DNA of 44,465 nt, taken from contig JAEUJD010000062.1 in NCBI GenBank assembly GCA_016793015.1, positions 1 to 44,465 of the forward strand, written 5' to 3'. Made by a program: the position numbers and the translations under genes. Positions within the stretch are counted from its first letter, which is position 1; each line of letters opens with the position of its first letter. The DNA is from Phycisphaerales bacterium (GTDB taxonomy: Bacteria > Planctomycetota > Phycisphaerae > Phycisphaerales > UBA1924). Below the pieces are notes generated by a model, which was not told the DNA's origin, made no database searches, and saw only the letters and a program-made list of their open reading frames with translations. Positions 26,403 to 33,984 of this stretch are shown here, piece by piece.

Positions 26403-27110
26403 TCAGCTGCCGTACTTGACCGTGCAGCCGTAGGGCTTGGTCTGGGTTGTCGAAACCGGCTTCCCGGCGAGAATCTCGTCGAGCGCCTTGGCGACGTAAT
26501 TCGTCTTTCCGACTTCTTTCATCTTGTCGGAGTCGTCGATCGCGCCGTGATACGCGAGCGTGCCGTCCTTGTTGATGATGAACATCTCGGGAGTGCGCTG
26601 CGCACCGTAGAGCTTGCCCACCTTGCCCGTGTCATCGAGCAGAATCGGGAACTCGATCTTCCAGTCCTTGCGGGCCGAAACGTTCGCTTCCTTGCCCGCG
26701 CCTTCCTTGCCCGCTGCGCCCGAATTGATCGCAACGAACACCACGCCCTGTTCGCCGTACTTCTTGTTCAGGTCATTGAACGTGTTCGCGCCGTTCTCGA
26801 AGTGCTTCTTGACGAACGGGCAGCCCGGGTTGAACCAGGCCAGTACCACCACCTTGCCGGCGAAATCGCTCAGATTCACGGTCTTGCCGTCGGTGTCCGT
26901 CAGCGTGAAGGCCGGCGCGATGCTGCCGATCTTTGCGGCAGATTCCGTCTTCTTCGCGTCCTTGTGGTCCTTGTGATCCTTCTGGTCGGTTGACGTTGTC
27001 GTCGTCGCGGGCTTCGTGTCCTTCTGATCCGGGCTGCTCATCGCAACCGCAGGAAGGATGATGCCGGCCGCGGCAACCAGAGCGATCAGCGACAGTTTCG
27101 AGCTTTTCAT
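26403..27110 (-). CDS. Secreted redoxin / AhpC-TSA family peroxiredoxin-like protein
   Basis: A 235-residue protein: signal peptide (KLSLIALVAAAGIILPAVAMS), a short charged linker rich in Lys, Asp and His (TDQKDHKDHKDAKK), then a thioredoxin-fold redoxin domain. IGSIAPAFTLTDTDGKTVNLSDFAGKVVVLAWFNPGCPFVKKHFE holds the single active-site Cys in a GCPFVKKH context, with no partner at CxxC spacing. RTPEMFIINKDGTLAYHGAIDD is the cis-Pro region, and a second Cys occurs near the C-terminus (KPYGCTVKYGS), a possible resolving Cys. This type is common as a periplasmic thiol peroxidase-like protein of unproven substrate. The start is ATG 27108-27110 with GGAGAAAG upstream; an ORF extension of 52 codons is unlikely. 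Confidence 0.88.
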   Translation of the reverse strand: MKSSKLSLIALVAAAGIILPAVAMSSPDQKDTKPATTTTSTDQKDHKDHKDAKKTESAAKIGSIAPAFTLTDTDGKTVNLSDFAGKVVVLAWFNPGCPFVKKHFENGANTFNDLNKKYGEQGVVFVAINSGAAGKEGAGKEANVSARKDWKIEFPILLDDTGKVGKLYGAQRTPEMFIINKDGTLAYHGAIDDSDKMKEVGKTNYVAKALDEILAGKPVSTTQTKPYGCTVKYGS

Positions 27111-27194
27111 CGAGGCTTTCTCCTGAATGGCCGTTGCGCCGGGGTGTTGCAACTTGCCGGGGTCGGTCGAAGCAACACGCCGCGCCCAACCCTT

Positions 27195-27218
27195 GATACC
27201 AGTAGGCTTACTGATATC
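27195..27218. promoter_or_regulatory. Operator-like palindrome upstream of the redoxin gene
   Basis: A 24-base imperfect inverted repeat: arms GATACCAGTA (27195-27204) and TACTGATATC (27209-27218) pair at 9 of 10 positions around GGCT. It lies ~85 bases before the redoxin start, a good position for a regulator site. It is markedly AT-richer than its surroundings. No regulator can be named. Confidence 0.4.
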
Positions 27219-27319
27219 GGACCGGAAAGGTTCGCGGGCGCACGCGCGCGGGCTCCATCCCGGCAATCCGTTATTGTTCGATGCCTCGACTCGCCGCGCT
27301 GTTCCGCATTCGGAACGCC

Positions 27320-28186
27320 CTAGTTCGATGAGCTTTTCTTCACGACGTAGTACGCAGGGTCGGCAGACGCACTACGCCACACCCCCAGCACGCCATCCGC
27401 TTTTATTCGGTCTTTGTTCGCGCTCTCGTATCGAATCGTCAGACTTTCTGACTGTGAAACCGTCGAGCCCGCGGCATCCTTCACCTCACTCGACTCCGGC
27501 CCCGGATAGAACTCCAGCCGGGCCGCCCCGGGGATCTGAATCGTCAGCACGCCGTTCGTCAGGTCTGCTTTCGCCCCCTCGGTCGGCCACGGCCTGGGCA
27601 TAAGCGATCGCGACTTGTCAATCAAAGACGCGTCCGCCGATCTCGCGGCCTTCGCGTCCGTGCTTCCAACCGTAATCGCCTTTGTGTCTTCGCCCTTGCC
27701 GAACACGCAGACATCCGAGCACTCGAGCCAGTTCAGTTTCAACCCGATGTTGGCGACTTCCCCCGCTTTCGCCGTCGCCGGCACCTTCAGAGGCACCAGC
27801 AACGCGATTTCGCCTTCGTACACACTGTCGTAAATTTCTCCCGGCGCGACAAATCGCTTGGGAGCGGGCCATTGAATCTCACCGAGCGCGTACCCCTTGG
27901 GCAGGCTGGACTCGTCGATCGTCGGCGGGTTTCCGCCCCCCGGTGCTCCGTTGTAATACACGTGCCAGTGCGGCTCCATCGTGAACACCAGCCCAAGCGT
28001 CTCGGTCTCACCCGGGGTCAGGGTCGCGTGCTCGCTGATGATGCGAAACTTGACGTGGGGCCGATCTTTGGATTCCGGCGTCGCGGCCTGCGGCTCGGCC
28101 GCCAACCCAACGACGCCCATCGCCGCCCCCGCCAGGAATGACGCTGCCAGGGAACCCACGAGAGAGCCAACAAGGGAGTGATTCAT
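27320..28186 (-). CDS. Secreted DsbD-alpha/DsbC-like (disulfide corrector) domain protein
   Basis: A 288-residue protein with a signal peptide (VGSLAASFLAGAAMGVVGLAAE). Residues ~45-190 resemble the N-terminal domain of DsbD: HVKFRIISEHATLTPGETETLGLVFTMEPHWHVYY, then NPPTIDESSLPKGYALGEIQWPAPKRF, YEGEIALLVPLKV, and the two Cys in LNWLECSDVCVFG. In DsbD this Cys pair relays electrons to periplasmic partners. No membrane part or C-terminal thioredoxin domain follows; the C-terminal third is beta-rich and unrecognised (YYVVKKSSSN end). The start is ATG 28184-28186, preceded by a strong GGAGG at 6 bases. It starts only 31 bases from the divergent lipoprotein gene, so their promoters overlap. Periplasmic redox assistance is inferred. 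Confidence 0.83.
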   Translation of the reverse strand: MNHSLVGSLVGSLAASFLAGAAMGVVGLAAEPQAATPESKDRPHVKFRIISEHATLTPGETETLGLVFTMEPHWHVYYNGAPGGGNPPTIDESSLPKGYALGEIQWPAPKRFVAPGEIYDSVYEGEIALLVPLKVPATAKAGEVANIGLKLNWLECSDVCVFGKGEDTKAITVGSTDAKAARSADASLIDKSRSLMPRPWPTEGAKADLTNGVLTIQIPGAARLEFYPGPESSEVKDAAGSTVSQSESLTIRYESANKDRIKADGVLGVWRSASADPAYYVVKKSSSN

Positions 28187-28217
28187 GCAATGCCTCCGTA
28201 ACGCGTACTCTGCTCCC

Positions 28218-28721
28218 ATGCTACGTCTGAACCCGCTCCGTGTTCCGTTCGCCCTCCGAGGGCTGCTCGCCGCCTGCTTCGTGCTCTTTTCGATCGGCTG
28301 TGAAAAGGACACCCGCGATTCCGACATCGTCAATGTCAAACTTGCCGAAGTCTCCGAACTGGTCAAAGACGCGGAGGGCAACCCGCTTGCCCTGCTGCTG
28401 ATCGATCCGCGCCCGCAGACCGAGTTTGAGGAAGGCCATATCCCCGGCGCTCGCAATCTCCTGCTGACACGGTTCGACGGTGAAAAAGGCCGCGACCCGC
28501 GCATCCAGGCGTTCAGCGAAGCCATCGTGTACGGGCAAGACCCGGCCAGCCCCGTCGCCCGCGCCGTCGTAAAACGCATGCTCGCGATGGAATACAAAGA
28601 CATCCGCTTTTTCGCCGGCGGGCTCAACGAATGGAAGGCCGCGAACCTGCCGCTCGAAACCGGACCGAGCAAGCCGCTGCCCGCGGCGAAAGCCGCGACG
28701 AGCCGCGGCAGAGCCCGCTGA
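28218..28721 (+). CDS. Rhodanese-like lipoprotein 1 (catalytic Cys absent)
   Basis: A 167-residue lipoprotein: the leader LRGLLAACFVLFSIGC ends in a lipobox Cys. A rhodanese domain follows: VKLAEVSELVKDAEGNPLALLLIDPRPQTEFEEGHIPGARNLLL, then AIVYGQDPASPVARAVVKRML and FFAGGLNEWKAANLPLETG. Where an active sulfurtransferase has the CxxGxR loop after VVY, this one reads VYGQDPASPVAR, with Gly at the Cys position, so it should not carry sulfane sulfur. Starting at ATG 28218 puts the leader at the N-terminus; a Met 11 codons earlier is possible. Its stop overlaps the start of a second, related lipoprotein (TGATG). Confidence 0.85.
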   Translation: MLRLNPLRVPFALRGLLAACFVLFSIGCEKDTRDSDIVNVKLAEVSELVKDAEGNPLALLLIDPRPQTEFEEGHIPGARNLLLTRFDGEKGRDPRIQAFSEAIVYGQDPASPVARAVVKRMLAMEYKDIRFFAGGLNEWKAANLPLETGPSKPLPAAKAATSRGRAR

Positions 28722-29206
28722 TGCTCCGCTTCGCGATCGCATTTCTCGTCGGCTTGGTCTCGCTATCCGGTTGCCAATCCGTTTCGGACGCCGACATCGA
28801 ACCAATCGGGCTCGATCAATCCGCCGCGCTGTACCGGCAGCGCGAATCCGAGCCGCTCAGCGCGCTCTTTATTGATCCCCGCCCGCGCGACGCCTTCGAA
28901 TCGGCGCACATCCCCGGGGCGGTCAACCTGTCTCTTGCAGCGTTCGACGGAGCGAAAGGCATCGACCCGCGCATCGCTCAGTTCAAAGCGATCGTCGTCT
29001 ATGGCCAGAATCCCGGCGATGTCGCGGGTCCGGTTGTTTCCAAGCGAATGATGCAGATCGGTTACACGGATGTGCGTGCCTTCTCCGGGGGCGTCGATGA
29101 ATGGAGACGCGCCGCGTTGCCGCTGGAAGCCGGTCCTTCCGGCACGCTGCCCGCTGCACCGCAATCAACCCGGCGCGGCAGCACGCGTTCGGGCGCGGGA
29201 AGCTGA
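28721..29206 (+). CDS. Rhodanese-like lipoprotein 2 (catalytic Cys absent)
   Basis: A 161-residue lipoprotein with leader FAIAFLVGLVSLSGC (lipobox SLSGC). It is a clear paralogue of the upstream gene: LSALFIDPRPRDAFESAHIPGAVNLSLAAFDGAKGIDPRI, VVYGQNPGDVAGPVVSKRMM, AFSGGVDEWRRAALPLEAGPS. Again, Gly replaces the catalytic Cys in the VVYGQNP loop. Both keep the DPR...F...HIPGA signature and the GG-x-x-EW element, so the fold should be intact. The start codon overlaps the previous stop (28719-28723), so expression is coupled. It is convergent with rtcB, 20 bases away. Such inactive rhodanese domains usually act in binding; that role is inferred. Confidence 0.85.
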   Translation: MLRFAIAFLVGLVSLSGCQSVSDADIEPIGLDQSAALYRQRESEPLSALFIDPRPRDAFESAHIPGAVNLSLAAFDGAKGIDPRIAQFKAIVVYGQNPGDVAGPVVSKRMMQIGYTDVRAFSGGVDEWRRAALPLEAGPSGTLPAAPQSTRRGSTRSGAGS

Positions 29207-29226
29207 CGCATCCCCCTTTTCTCCTA

Positions 29227-30435
29227 TTAGTCTTCCGCTTTCTCCCCTTCCGGCGCCATCTTCACGAGCTTCGGATCGAACCGCGCGATTGCCTGCACGA
29301 GATCCTGCTGTGCAGCCATCACCGCGTGAATGTCCTTGTAAACCCCCGGCACTTCATCCAGCCCCGCGCTGATCACTTCCACGCCCTTTTCGCGCAGTTC
29401 TTTCTTCACGTTTCCCCACGCAAATGCTTGCCTCGCCTTTGTCCGCGACATCACGCGGCCCGCTCCGTGGCTCGATGAATCCAAGGAACCCGCGCCGCCC
29501 TTCCCCCGCACAAGAAAGCCCGGCGCCGCCATCGAGCCCGGAATGAATCCCAGAACGCCCGCACCCGCCGGCGTTGCGCCCTTGCGGTGCACGATCAATT
29601 CCTCCAGCCCGCGTCCGACATCGTGCATCTCTTTCCACGCGAAGTTGTGATGGTTCTCAAAGGTTGCAAGAACCTTTGCACCCAGGTTCTTTGCGACGTG
29701 CCTGTGAATCAAGGCGTGATTCGCGGATGCGTAGTGGCCCATCAGGTTCATCGCATCCCAGTACTCGCGGCCTTCCTGCGAATCGAGATCGAGCCACGCA
29801 AGCCGCGCCAATTCACTGGGGAGGTCACCTCGCGAGCTCATTGCCAGTTTTGAATAGTGGTCACACACGCCCGCGCCTGTGCCGCGGGAGCCTGAGTGAC
29901 TGAGCAGGGCGAGATAGGATCCCGGGGCAAGCCCTTCCGCTTCTGCTTCAAGCATGAAGACGCCGAACTCGACGAAGTGGTTTCCGCTGCCGCTCGTGCC
30001 GAGTTGTGCGGCGGCCTTGTCCTTCAGGCGTTTGGTCACCGGCGAGACGGTCCAATCGCGGTCCATCACATCGTGCTCGCGGCGCTTGCGGAATTCGCCG
30101 CCGACGCCGAAGTTCGTCTCTTCCTCGATCGCCCTAGTCAGCCGCTTGCGACCGTGCTCGGTTTCCAGATCCTTCACCGGAAGTTCGAGCACGCTCAACT
30201 TCACGCGGCAAGCGATATCCACACCCACCGCATACGGAATCACCGCCCCGCGTGTCGCCAGCACCCCTCCGATCGGAAGGCCGTACCCGACGTGCGCATC
30301 GGGCATCAATGCCGCGGCAGCAGCGACGGGCAGCGAGCAGGCATTGTGCATCTGCTTGATGGACTCCGCCTCAAGGTCGGCACCCCACTGCTTCCACGCG
30401 ATGCGGCCGGGCGAAGATGGATGGTCGAGGGGCAT
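29227..30435 (-). CDS. rtcB: RNA-splicing ligase RtcB
   Basis: RtcB joins RNA 2',3'-cyclic-phosphate or 3'-phosphate ends to 5'-OH ends, using GTP and Mn2+, in tRNA splicing or RNA repair. The 402-residue protein keeps the metal and guanylate motifs: PDAHVGYGLPIGGVLAT, VGVDIACRVKLSVLEL (with the Cys ligand), GTSGSGNHFVEFG, LLSHSGSRGTGAGVCDHY, FENHHNFAW, and SSSHGAGRVMSRTKARQAF with the His that is guanylylated. Start ATG 30433-30435 begins just before the conserved part (PSSPGRIAWKQWG); sequence upstream in the frame looks non-coding. No archease, RtcA or RtcR gene is beside it. Neighbours are the rhodanese-like pair (convergent) and deoC (divergent), which give no clear functional link. Confidence 0.94.
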   Translation of the reverse strand: MPLDHPSSPGRIAWKQWGADLEAESIKQMHNACSLPVAAAAALMPDAHVGYGLPIGGVLATRGAVIPYAVGVDIACRVKLSVLELPVKDLETEHGRKRLTRAIEEETNFGVGGEFRKRREHDVMDRDWTVSPVTKRLKDKAAAQLGTSGSGNHFVEFGVFMLEAEAEGLAPGSYLALLSHSGSRGTGAGVCDHYSKLAMSSRGDLPSELARLAWLDLDSQEGREYWDAMNLMGHYASANHALIHRHVAKNLGAKVLATFENHHNFAWKEMHDVGRGLEELIVHRKGATPAGAGVLGFIPGSMAAPGFLVRGKGGAGSLDSSSHGAGRVMSRTKARQAFAWGNVKKELREKGVEVISAGLDEVPGVYKDIHAVMAAQQDLVQAIARFDPKLVKMAPEGEKAED

Positions 30436-30650
30436 GGGTGATCTTTGCCTTCTTGTACTGGCGTACGCAAAGCGCTTGGACAACTTCTCAAGTTCGCGGG
30501 TTGAGTATCCCTTCGCTTCGCTCGGGCTCGTACGGCAAGGTTTCGATCGTTTGGGTGACTTGGGCGAGATCGCAACTCTGCCCGGATCTACGGAACTCCG
30601 CATACTCCGCCTCTCCGCGTTCTCTCCCGTCCCCCGCATAAACTTCCCGC

Positions 30651-31799
30651 ATGCATTCCGGCACAAAAGCCGCTGGCCGTGATTTCTCACCCTCGCCCAA
30701 GGTCGATGCTGTTATGGCCGCGGAACGGGCGGCGAGTTTTACGAAGCGATCGATCAAATCCAAGAGCAAGCTGGCGGGGCTCAAACTCGCGCTGTCGATG
30801 CTGGATCTGACCACGCTGGAAGGCAAAGACTCGCCGGAGAAGGTTCGGGCGCTCTGCGCGAAGGCCGTGAACCCGGGAGCGGGCCAGACTGATCTTCCCG
30901 AGGGTCTTCCGAGCGTGGCCGCGGTTTGTGTGTATCCGAATCTGGTGAAGCACTGCCGCGATTCGCTGGAGTCGATGGGCGCGCTCGGCCGCGTGAAGAT
31001 CGCGTCGGTTGCAACGGGATTTCCCAGCGGTCAGTATCCGCTCGATGTGCGGCTGGACGACACCCGGCGTGCGATTCATGACGGCGCGGACGAGATCGAC
31101 ATGGTCATCAACCGGGGGGCCTTCCTTGCCGGCCGGTATGAAGAAGTTGCGGAAGAAATTCGCGCAGTGAAGCGCACGTGTCTGCAGGAAGGCGTAAAGG
31201 CCGCGAGCCACGATGGCGAAGGCAAGGGCCGCCCGATCTCCCTCAAGGTCATCCTCGAAACCGGCGAGCTCGAAACGCTCGACAACGTGCGCTTCGCAAG
31301 CGACCTCGCGATCCGCGCGATGCACGAGGCGGTACGCGAACTCGAGCCCGACACCATCTATTCATCGCTCCGCAATTCCAACGGCACCGCCGAACAGAAT
31401 GGCTCTTCCCCTCGACACCTCGACACCGCGACACCTCGACATCTCTCCTCCTTCGATTTCATCAAGACTTCGACCGGCAAAGTAACCCCCGCCGCGACGA
31501 TGCCAGTGACGCTCGTGATGCTCGAAGCCGTCCGCGACTGGTATCTCGAAACCGGGCATCTTGTGGGCGTAAAGCCCGCGGGCGGGATTCGCACGGCGAA
31601 GCAGTCGCTCCATTATCTTGTGATGGTGAAGGAGACGCTGGGAGCACTGGCGGGTGTGAATGAATTACATCCGGGCGGATGGCTGACGCCGGAGCTTTGG
31701 CGGTTTGGGGCATCGGCACTTGCGAACGACATTCTCCGCCAGATTTCGTGGCTGCACTCCGGCAAATACCGGGCGAACTACGACGTGACCGAAGCTTGA
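30651..31799 (+). CDS. deoC: Deoxyribose-phosphate aldolase DeoC with inserts
   Basis: DeoC cleaves 2-deoxyribose 5-phosphate to glyceraldehyde 3-phosphate and acetaldehyde in nucleoside breakdown. The 382-residue protein keeps the catalytic residues: D150 in GADEIDMVIN, the Schiff-base K272 in FDFIKTSTGK, and K308 in VGVKPAGGIRTA. ALSMLDLTTLEGKD and SVAAVCVYPNLV are typical. It is ~120 residues longer than common DeoC through an N-terminal leader (~45 residues), an insert at ~183-195, and an insert at ~238-266 just before the Schiff-base strand, which is encoded partly by an 8-bp tandem repeat. The aldehyde dehydrogenase follows 17 bases later, fitting disposal of the acetaldehyde produced. 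The first Met lacks a ribosome site; Met 22 (30714) is an alternative. Confidence 0.93.
   Translation: MHSGTKAAGRDFSPSPKVDAVMAAERAASFTKRSIKSKSKLAGLKLALSMLDLTTLEGKDSPEKVRALCAKAVNPGAGQTDLPEGLPSVAAVCVYPNLVKHCRDSLESMGALGRVKIASVATGFPSGQYPLDVRLDDTRRAIHDGADEIDMVINRGAFLAGRYEEVAEEIRAVKRTCLQEGVKAASHDGEGKGRPISLKVILETGELETLDNVRFASDLAIRAMHEAVRELEPDTIYSSLRNSNGTAEQNGSSPRHLDTATPRHLSSFDFIKTSTGKVTPAATMPVTLVMLEAVRDWYLETGHLVGVKPAGGIRTAKQSLHYLVMVKETLGALAGVNELHPGGWLTPELWRFGASALANDILRQISWLHSGKYRANYDVTEA
31411..31442 (+). repeat. 8-bp tandem repeat array inside deoC
   Basis: Four head-to-tail units: CTCGACAC, CTCGACAC, CGCGACAC, CTCGACAT. The array lies in the coding insert ahead of the catalytic strand. The unit length is not a multiple of three, so a change of one unit would shift the frame before K272. 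Confidence 0.85.
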
Positions 31800-31816
31800 A
31801 TCGCGAAAGGGACTTC

Positions 31817-33433
31817 ATGAGCAAGAACGGCGACGTAAACGGAGCTGCGATTCAGCAAGCGCCATCCACCTCGCGGATTTCCCGCGATGTTGTTCCGTCA
31901 CCTGCCGGCTGGGACTACTCCCCCGCCCCCGAAACGACCAAGGTCGCGATTAAGCCCTCCTACGGCCTCTTCATCGACGGCAAGTTCGCCGAGCCCAAGG
32001 GCGCGAAGCGATTCGTCACGATCAACCCCGCGAACGAAACGACGCTGAGCGAAGTCGTGCAGGCAACGCCGGCGGATGTGAACCGCGCGGTCGCTGCGGC
32101 ACGCGCAGCACTTCCGAAGTGGGCGGGCCTCCCCGCTTCTGAACGCGCCAAGTTCATCTTCCGCATCGCCCGGCGGATTCAGGAACGCGCCCGCGAACTC
32201 TCCATCATCGAAACGCTCGACAGCGGCAAGCCGATCAAGGAATCTCGCGACGTCGATATCCCGCTGGTTGCGGCACACTTCTTCTACAACGCCGGATGGG
32301 CGGACAAGCTCGGGTTCGTCTTCCAAGGCCAGACTTCGAAGGCAAAGCCCGGAAAAAACTCGCTCCCAGAAATCGCCCCCGGGGTTCGCCCTGTCGGCGT
32401 GTGCGGCCAAGTGATTCCATGGAACTTCCCCCTGCTGATGGCCGCGTGGAAGATCGCCCCCGCGCTCGCCTGCGGGAACACCGTCGTGCTGAAGCCCGCC
32501 GAGACCACGCCTCTCACGGCTCTGGTTTTGGCCGAAATCTTCGAGGAATGTGGATTGCCGCCGGGCGTCGTCAACATTGTCACCGGCGACGGCGTGACCG
32601 GCCGCGCAATTGTCGAACACCCGGATGTCGACAAGATCGCGTTCACGGGCAGCACCGAGGTCGGCAAGATCATCGCCAAGAGCGTCGCCAATCCGCGGCC
32701 GGACGGCAAGTTCAAGCGCCTCACGCTCGAACTCGGCGGCAAGTCGCCCCACATCATCTTCGAGGATGCCGCGATCGATCAGGCGGTCGAAGGCATCATC
32801 AACGGCATCTACTTCAACCAGGGCGAAGTCTGTTGCGCCGGCTCGCGGCTCTTCGTGCAGGAATCGATCCTCGACACCGTCATCAAGAAGCTCGAACTCC
32901 GGCTCGCTTCGCTCCGCGTGGGCGACCCGATGGACAAGAACACGGATGTCGGCGCCGTCAACAGCAAAGAGCAACTCACCCGCATCGAGCACTATCTAAA
33001 ACTCGGCCAGACTGAGGGCGCTGAACTCCGCATGCCCGGCTTCAGTGGCAAGCCTTCACCCGAAGCAACCGGCAGCAAGCACGGAATGCCCAGCAAGGGT
33101 TTCTGGTGCCGCCCGTGCTTCTTTACCGGCGTGCAGCCCTCGCACACGATCGCACGCGAAGAGGTCTTTGGACCGGTGCTCAGTGTGCTTTCGTTCCGTA
33201 CGCCTGAGGAAGCCGTCAGCCGCGCGAACAACACGCCGTACGGGCTTGCGGCCGGGATCTGGACCGAGAAGGGCAGCAAAATGCTCTCGATCGCGAAGCA
33301 GATCAAGAGCGGCGTGGTCTGGTGCAACACCTACAACAAGTTCGATCCGGCGAGCCCGTTTGGCGGGTTCAAGGAATCCGGTTTTGGCCGCGAAGGCGGT
33401 GTGCAGGGGTTGAAGGCGTACGTTGAGGTTTGA
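31817..33433 (+). CDS. Aldehyde dehydrogenase family protein
   Basis: A 538-residue NAD(P)-dependent aldehyde dehydrogenase. It shows the co-factor region VIPWNFPLLMAAWKIAPALACGN, the FTGSTEVGKII fingerprint, the general-base Glu in LTLELGGKSPHIIFED, the catalytic Cys in FNQGEVCCAGSRLFV, and the C-terminal EEVFGPVLSVL and ASPFGGFKESGFGREGG. The N-terminus has a ~45-residue leader (NGDVNGAAIQQAPSTSRISR...) before the normal start at FIDGKFAEP. ATG 31817 has AAAGGGA ahead of it. It lies 17 bases after deoC and most likely oxidises acetaldehyde released by DeoC, in which case the pair form a deoxyribose-degradation module; the substrate is inferred from context. The stop lies 12 bases before the left inverted repeat of the GxxExxY cassette. 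Confidence 0.94.
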   Translation: MSKNGDVNGAAIQQAPSTSRISRDVVPSPAGWDYSPAPETTKVAIKPSYGLFIDGKFAEPKGAKRFVTINPANETTLSEVVQATPADVNRAVAAARAALPKWAGLPASERAKFIFRIARRIQERARELSIIETLDSGKPIKESRDVDIPLVAAHFFYNAGWADKLGFVFQGQTSKAKPGKNSLPEIAPGVRPVGVCGQVIPWNFPLLMAAWKIAPALACGNTVVLKPAETTPLTALVLAEIFEECGLPPGVVNIVTGDGVTGRAIVEHPDVDKIAFTGSTEVGKIIAKSVANPRPDGKFKRLTLELGGKSPHIIFEDAAIDQAVEGIINGIYFNQGEVCCAGSRLFVQESILDTVIKKLELRLASLRVGDPMDKNTDVGAVNSKEQLTRIEHYLKLGQTEGAELRMPGFSGKPSPEATGSKHGMPSKGFWCRPCFFTGVQPSHTIAREEVFGPVLSVLSFRTPEEAVSRANNTPYGLAAGIWTEKGSKMLSIAKQIKSGVVWCNTYNKFDPASPFGGFKESGFGREGGVQGLKAYVEV

Positions 33434-33445
33434 AGGCGAGGAGTT

Positions 33446-33478
33446 TTTACCACAGAGAACACAGAGAGCACAGAGAGG
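33446..33478 (+). repeat. Left 33-bp terminal inverted repeat
   Basis: Begins TTTACCACAGAGAACACAGA and ends GAGCACAGAGAGG. Its reverse complement recurs at 33952-33984 with one mismatch (A here, G there, at position 27 of the repeat). It internally repeats a CACAGAGA-like unit. Confidence 0.9.
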
Positions 33479-33485
33479 GAATGGG

Positions 33486-33899
33486 ATGGAAAGGCCGAAC
33501 CCTGAGTTGATGCTGAGGTGCGATCAGATTTCCGACAAGATCAACGGCGCGGCGATCGAGGTGCACCGCAATCTCGGCCCGGGACTGCTCGAGAGCACAT
33601 ACGAGGCGTGTCTCGTGCAGGAACTGGTGCCGCGTGGAGTTTCTGTGCGGCGACAAGTCGAGCTTCCGGTTCGATACAAAGGCCAGCTCATCGAATGTGG
33701 ATATCGGATCGATTTACTTGTCGAGGAATTGGTCGTCGTTGAGCTAAAGGCTGTCGACAAAGTACTTCCGGTCCACGAAGCGCAGTTGCTGACGTACCTC
33801 CGACTCGCAAACCTGCCCCTCGGGCTAATCCTCAATTTCAACGTGACTCAGCTCATCAGCGGCATCACACGCCGAATCAGCAACATCACGCCAAGTTGA
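33486..33899 (+). CDS. GxxExxY protein (PD-(D/E)xK-like)
   Basis: A 137-residue protein carrying the family's namesake motif at residues 33-39 (GLLESTY) within INGAAIEVHRNLGPGLLESTYEACL, and a nuclease-type core: RIDLLVEELVVVELKAV, in which D76, E86 and K88 fit the PD-(D/E)xK arrangement. The C-terminus ends QLLTYLRLANLPLGLILNFN, also typical. The family is widespread and often multi-copy; its function is not established to my knowledge. ATG 33486 is preferred, with GAGAGGGA just upstream, which overlaps the inner edge of the left inverted repeat; a GTG-type start upstream would translate the repeat. It is the only gene inside the inverted-repeat block. Nuclease activity is suggested by fold motif only. 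Confidence 0.9.
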   Translation: MERPNPELMLRCDQISDKINGAAIEVHRNLGPGLLESTYEACLVQELVPRGVSVRRQVELPVRYKGQLIECGYRIDLLVEELVVVELKAVDKVLPVHEAQLLTYLRLANLPLGLILNFNVTQLISGITRRISNITPS

Positions 33900-33951
33900 A
33901 TCTGCGCTCTTCGGTCTGGAACTCTTTTCCTGTCTTTTCAACTCAAGATGT

Positions 33952-33984
33952 CCTCTCCGTGCTCTCTGTGTTCTCTGTGGTAAA
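33952..33984 (-). repeat. Right 33-bp terminal inverted repeat
   Basis: Reverse-complement copy of the left repeat, 32 of 33 bases identical. It overlaps the N-terminal end of the peroxiredoxin reading frame, and a possible GTG start (33977) lies inside it. Confidence 0.9.

Larger units (their letters stand above)
33446..33984. mobile_element. Putative mobile cassette: GxxExxY gene enclosed by 33-bp inverted repeats
   Basis: A 539-bp block bounded by near-perfect 33-bp inverted repeats (32 of 33 positions match) whose outer ends read TTTACCACAGAG. It contains a single complete gene, for a GxxExxY/PD-(D/E)xK-fold protein. The repeats are far richer in CACAGA-type sequence than their GC-rich surroundings. 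The block sits neatly between the stop of the aldehyde dehydrogenase and the start region of a peroxiredoxin. No target duplication is visible. That it moves is inference; the architecture is directly seen. Confidence 0.65.

Noticed and set aside
33446..33478. CRISPR-type repeat reading of the CACAGA-rich sequence
   Set aside because: Only two copies, inverted relative to each other and 473 bases apart, enclosing a gene; no spacers or cas genes.
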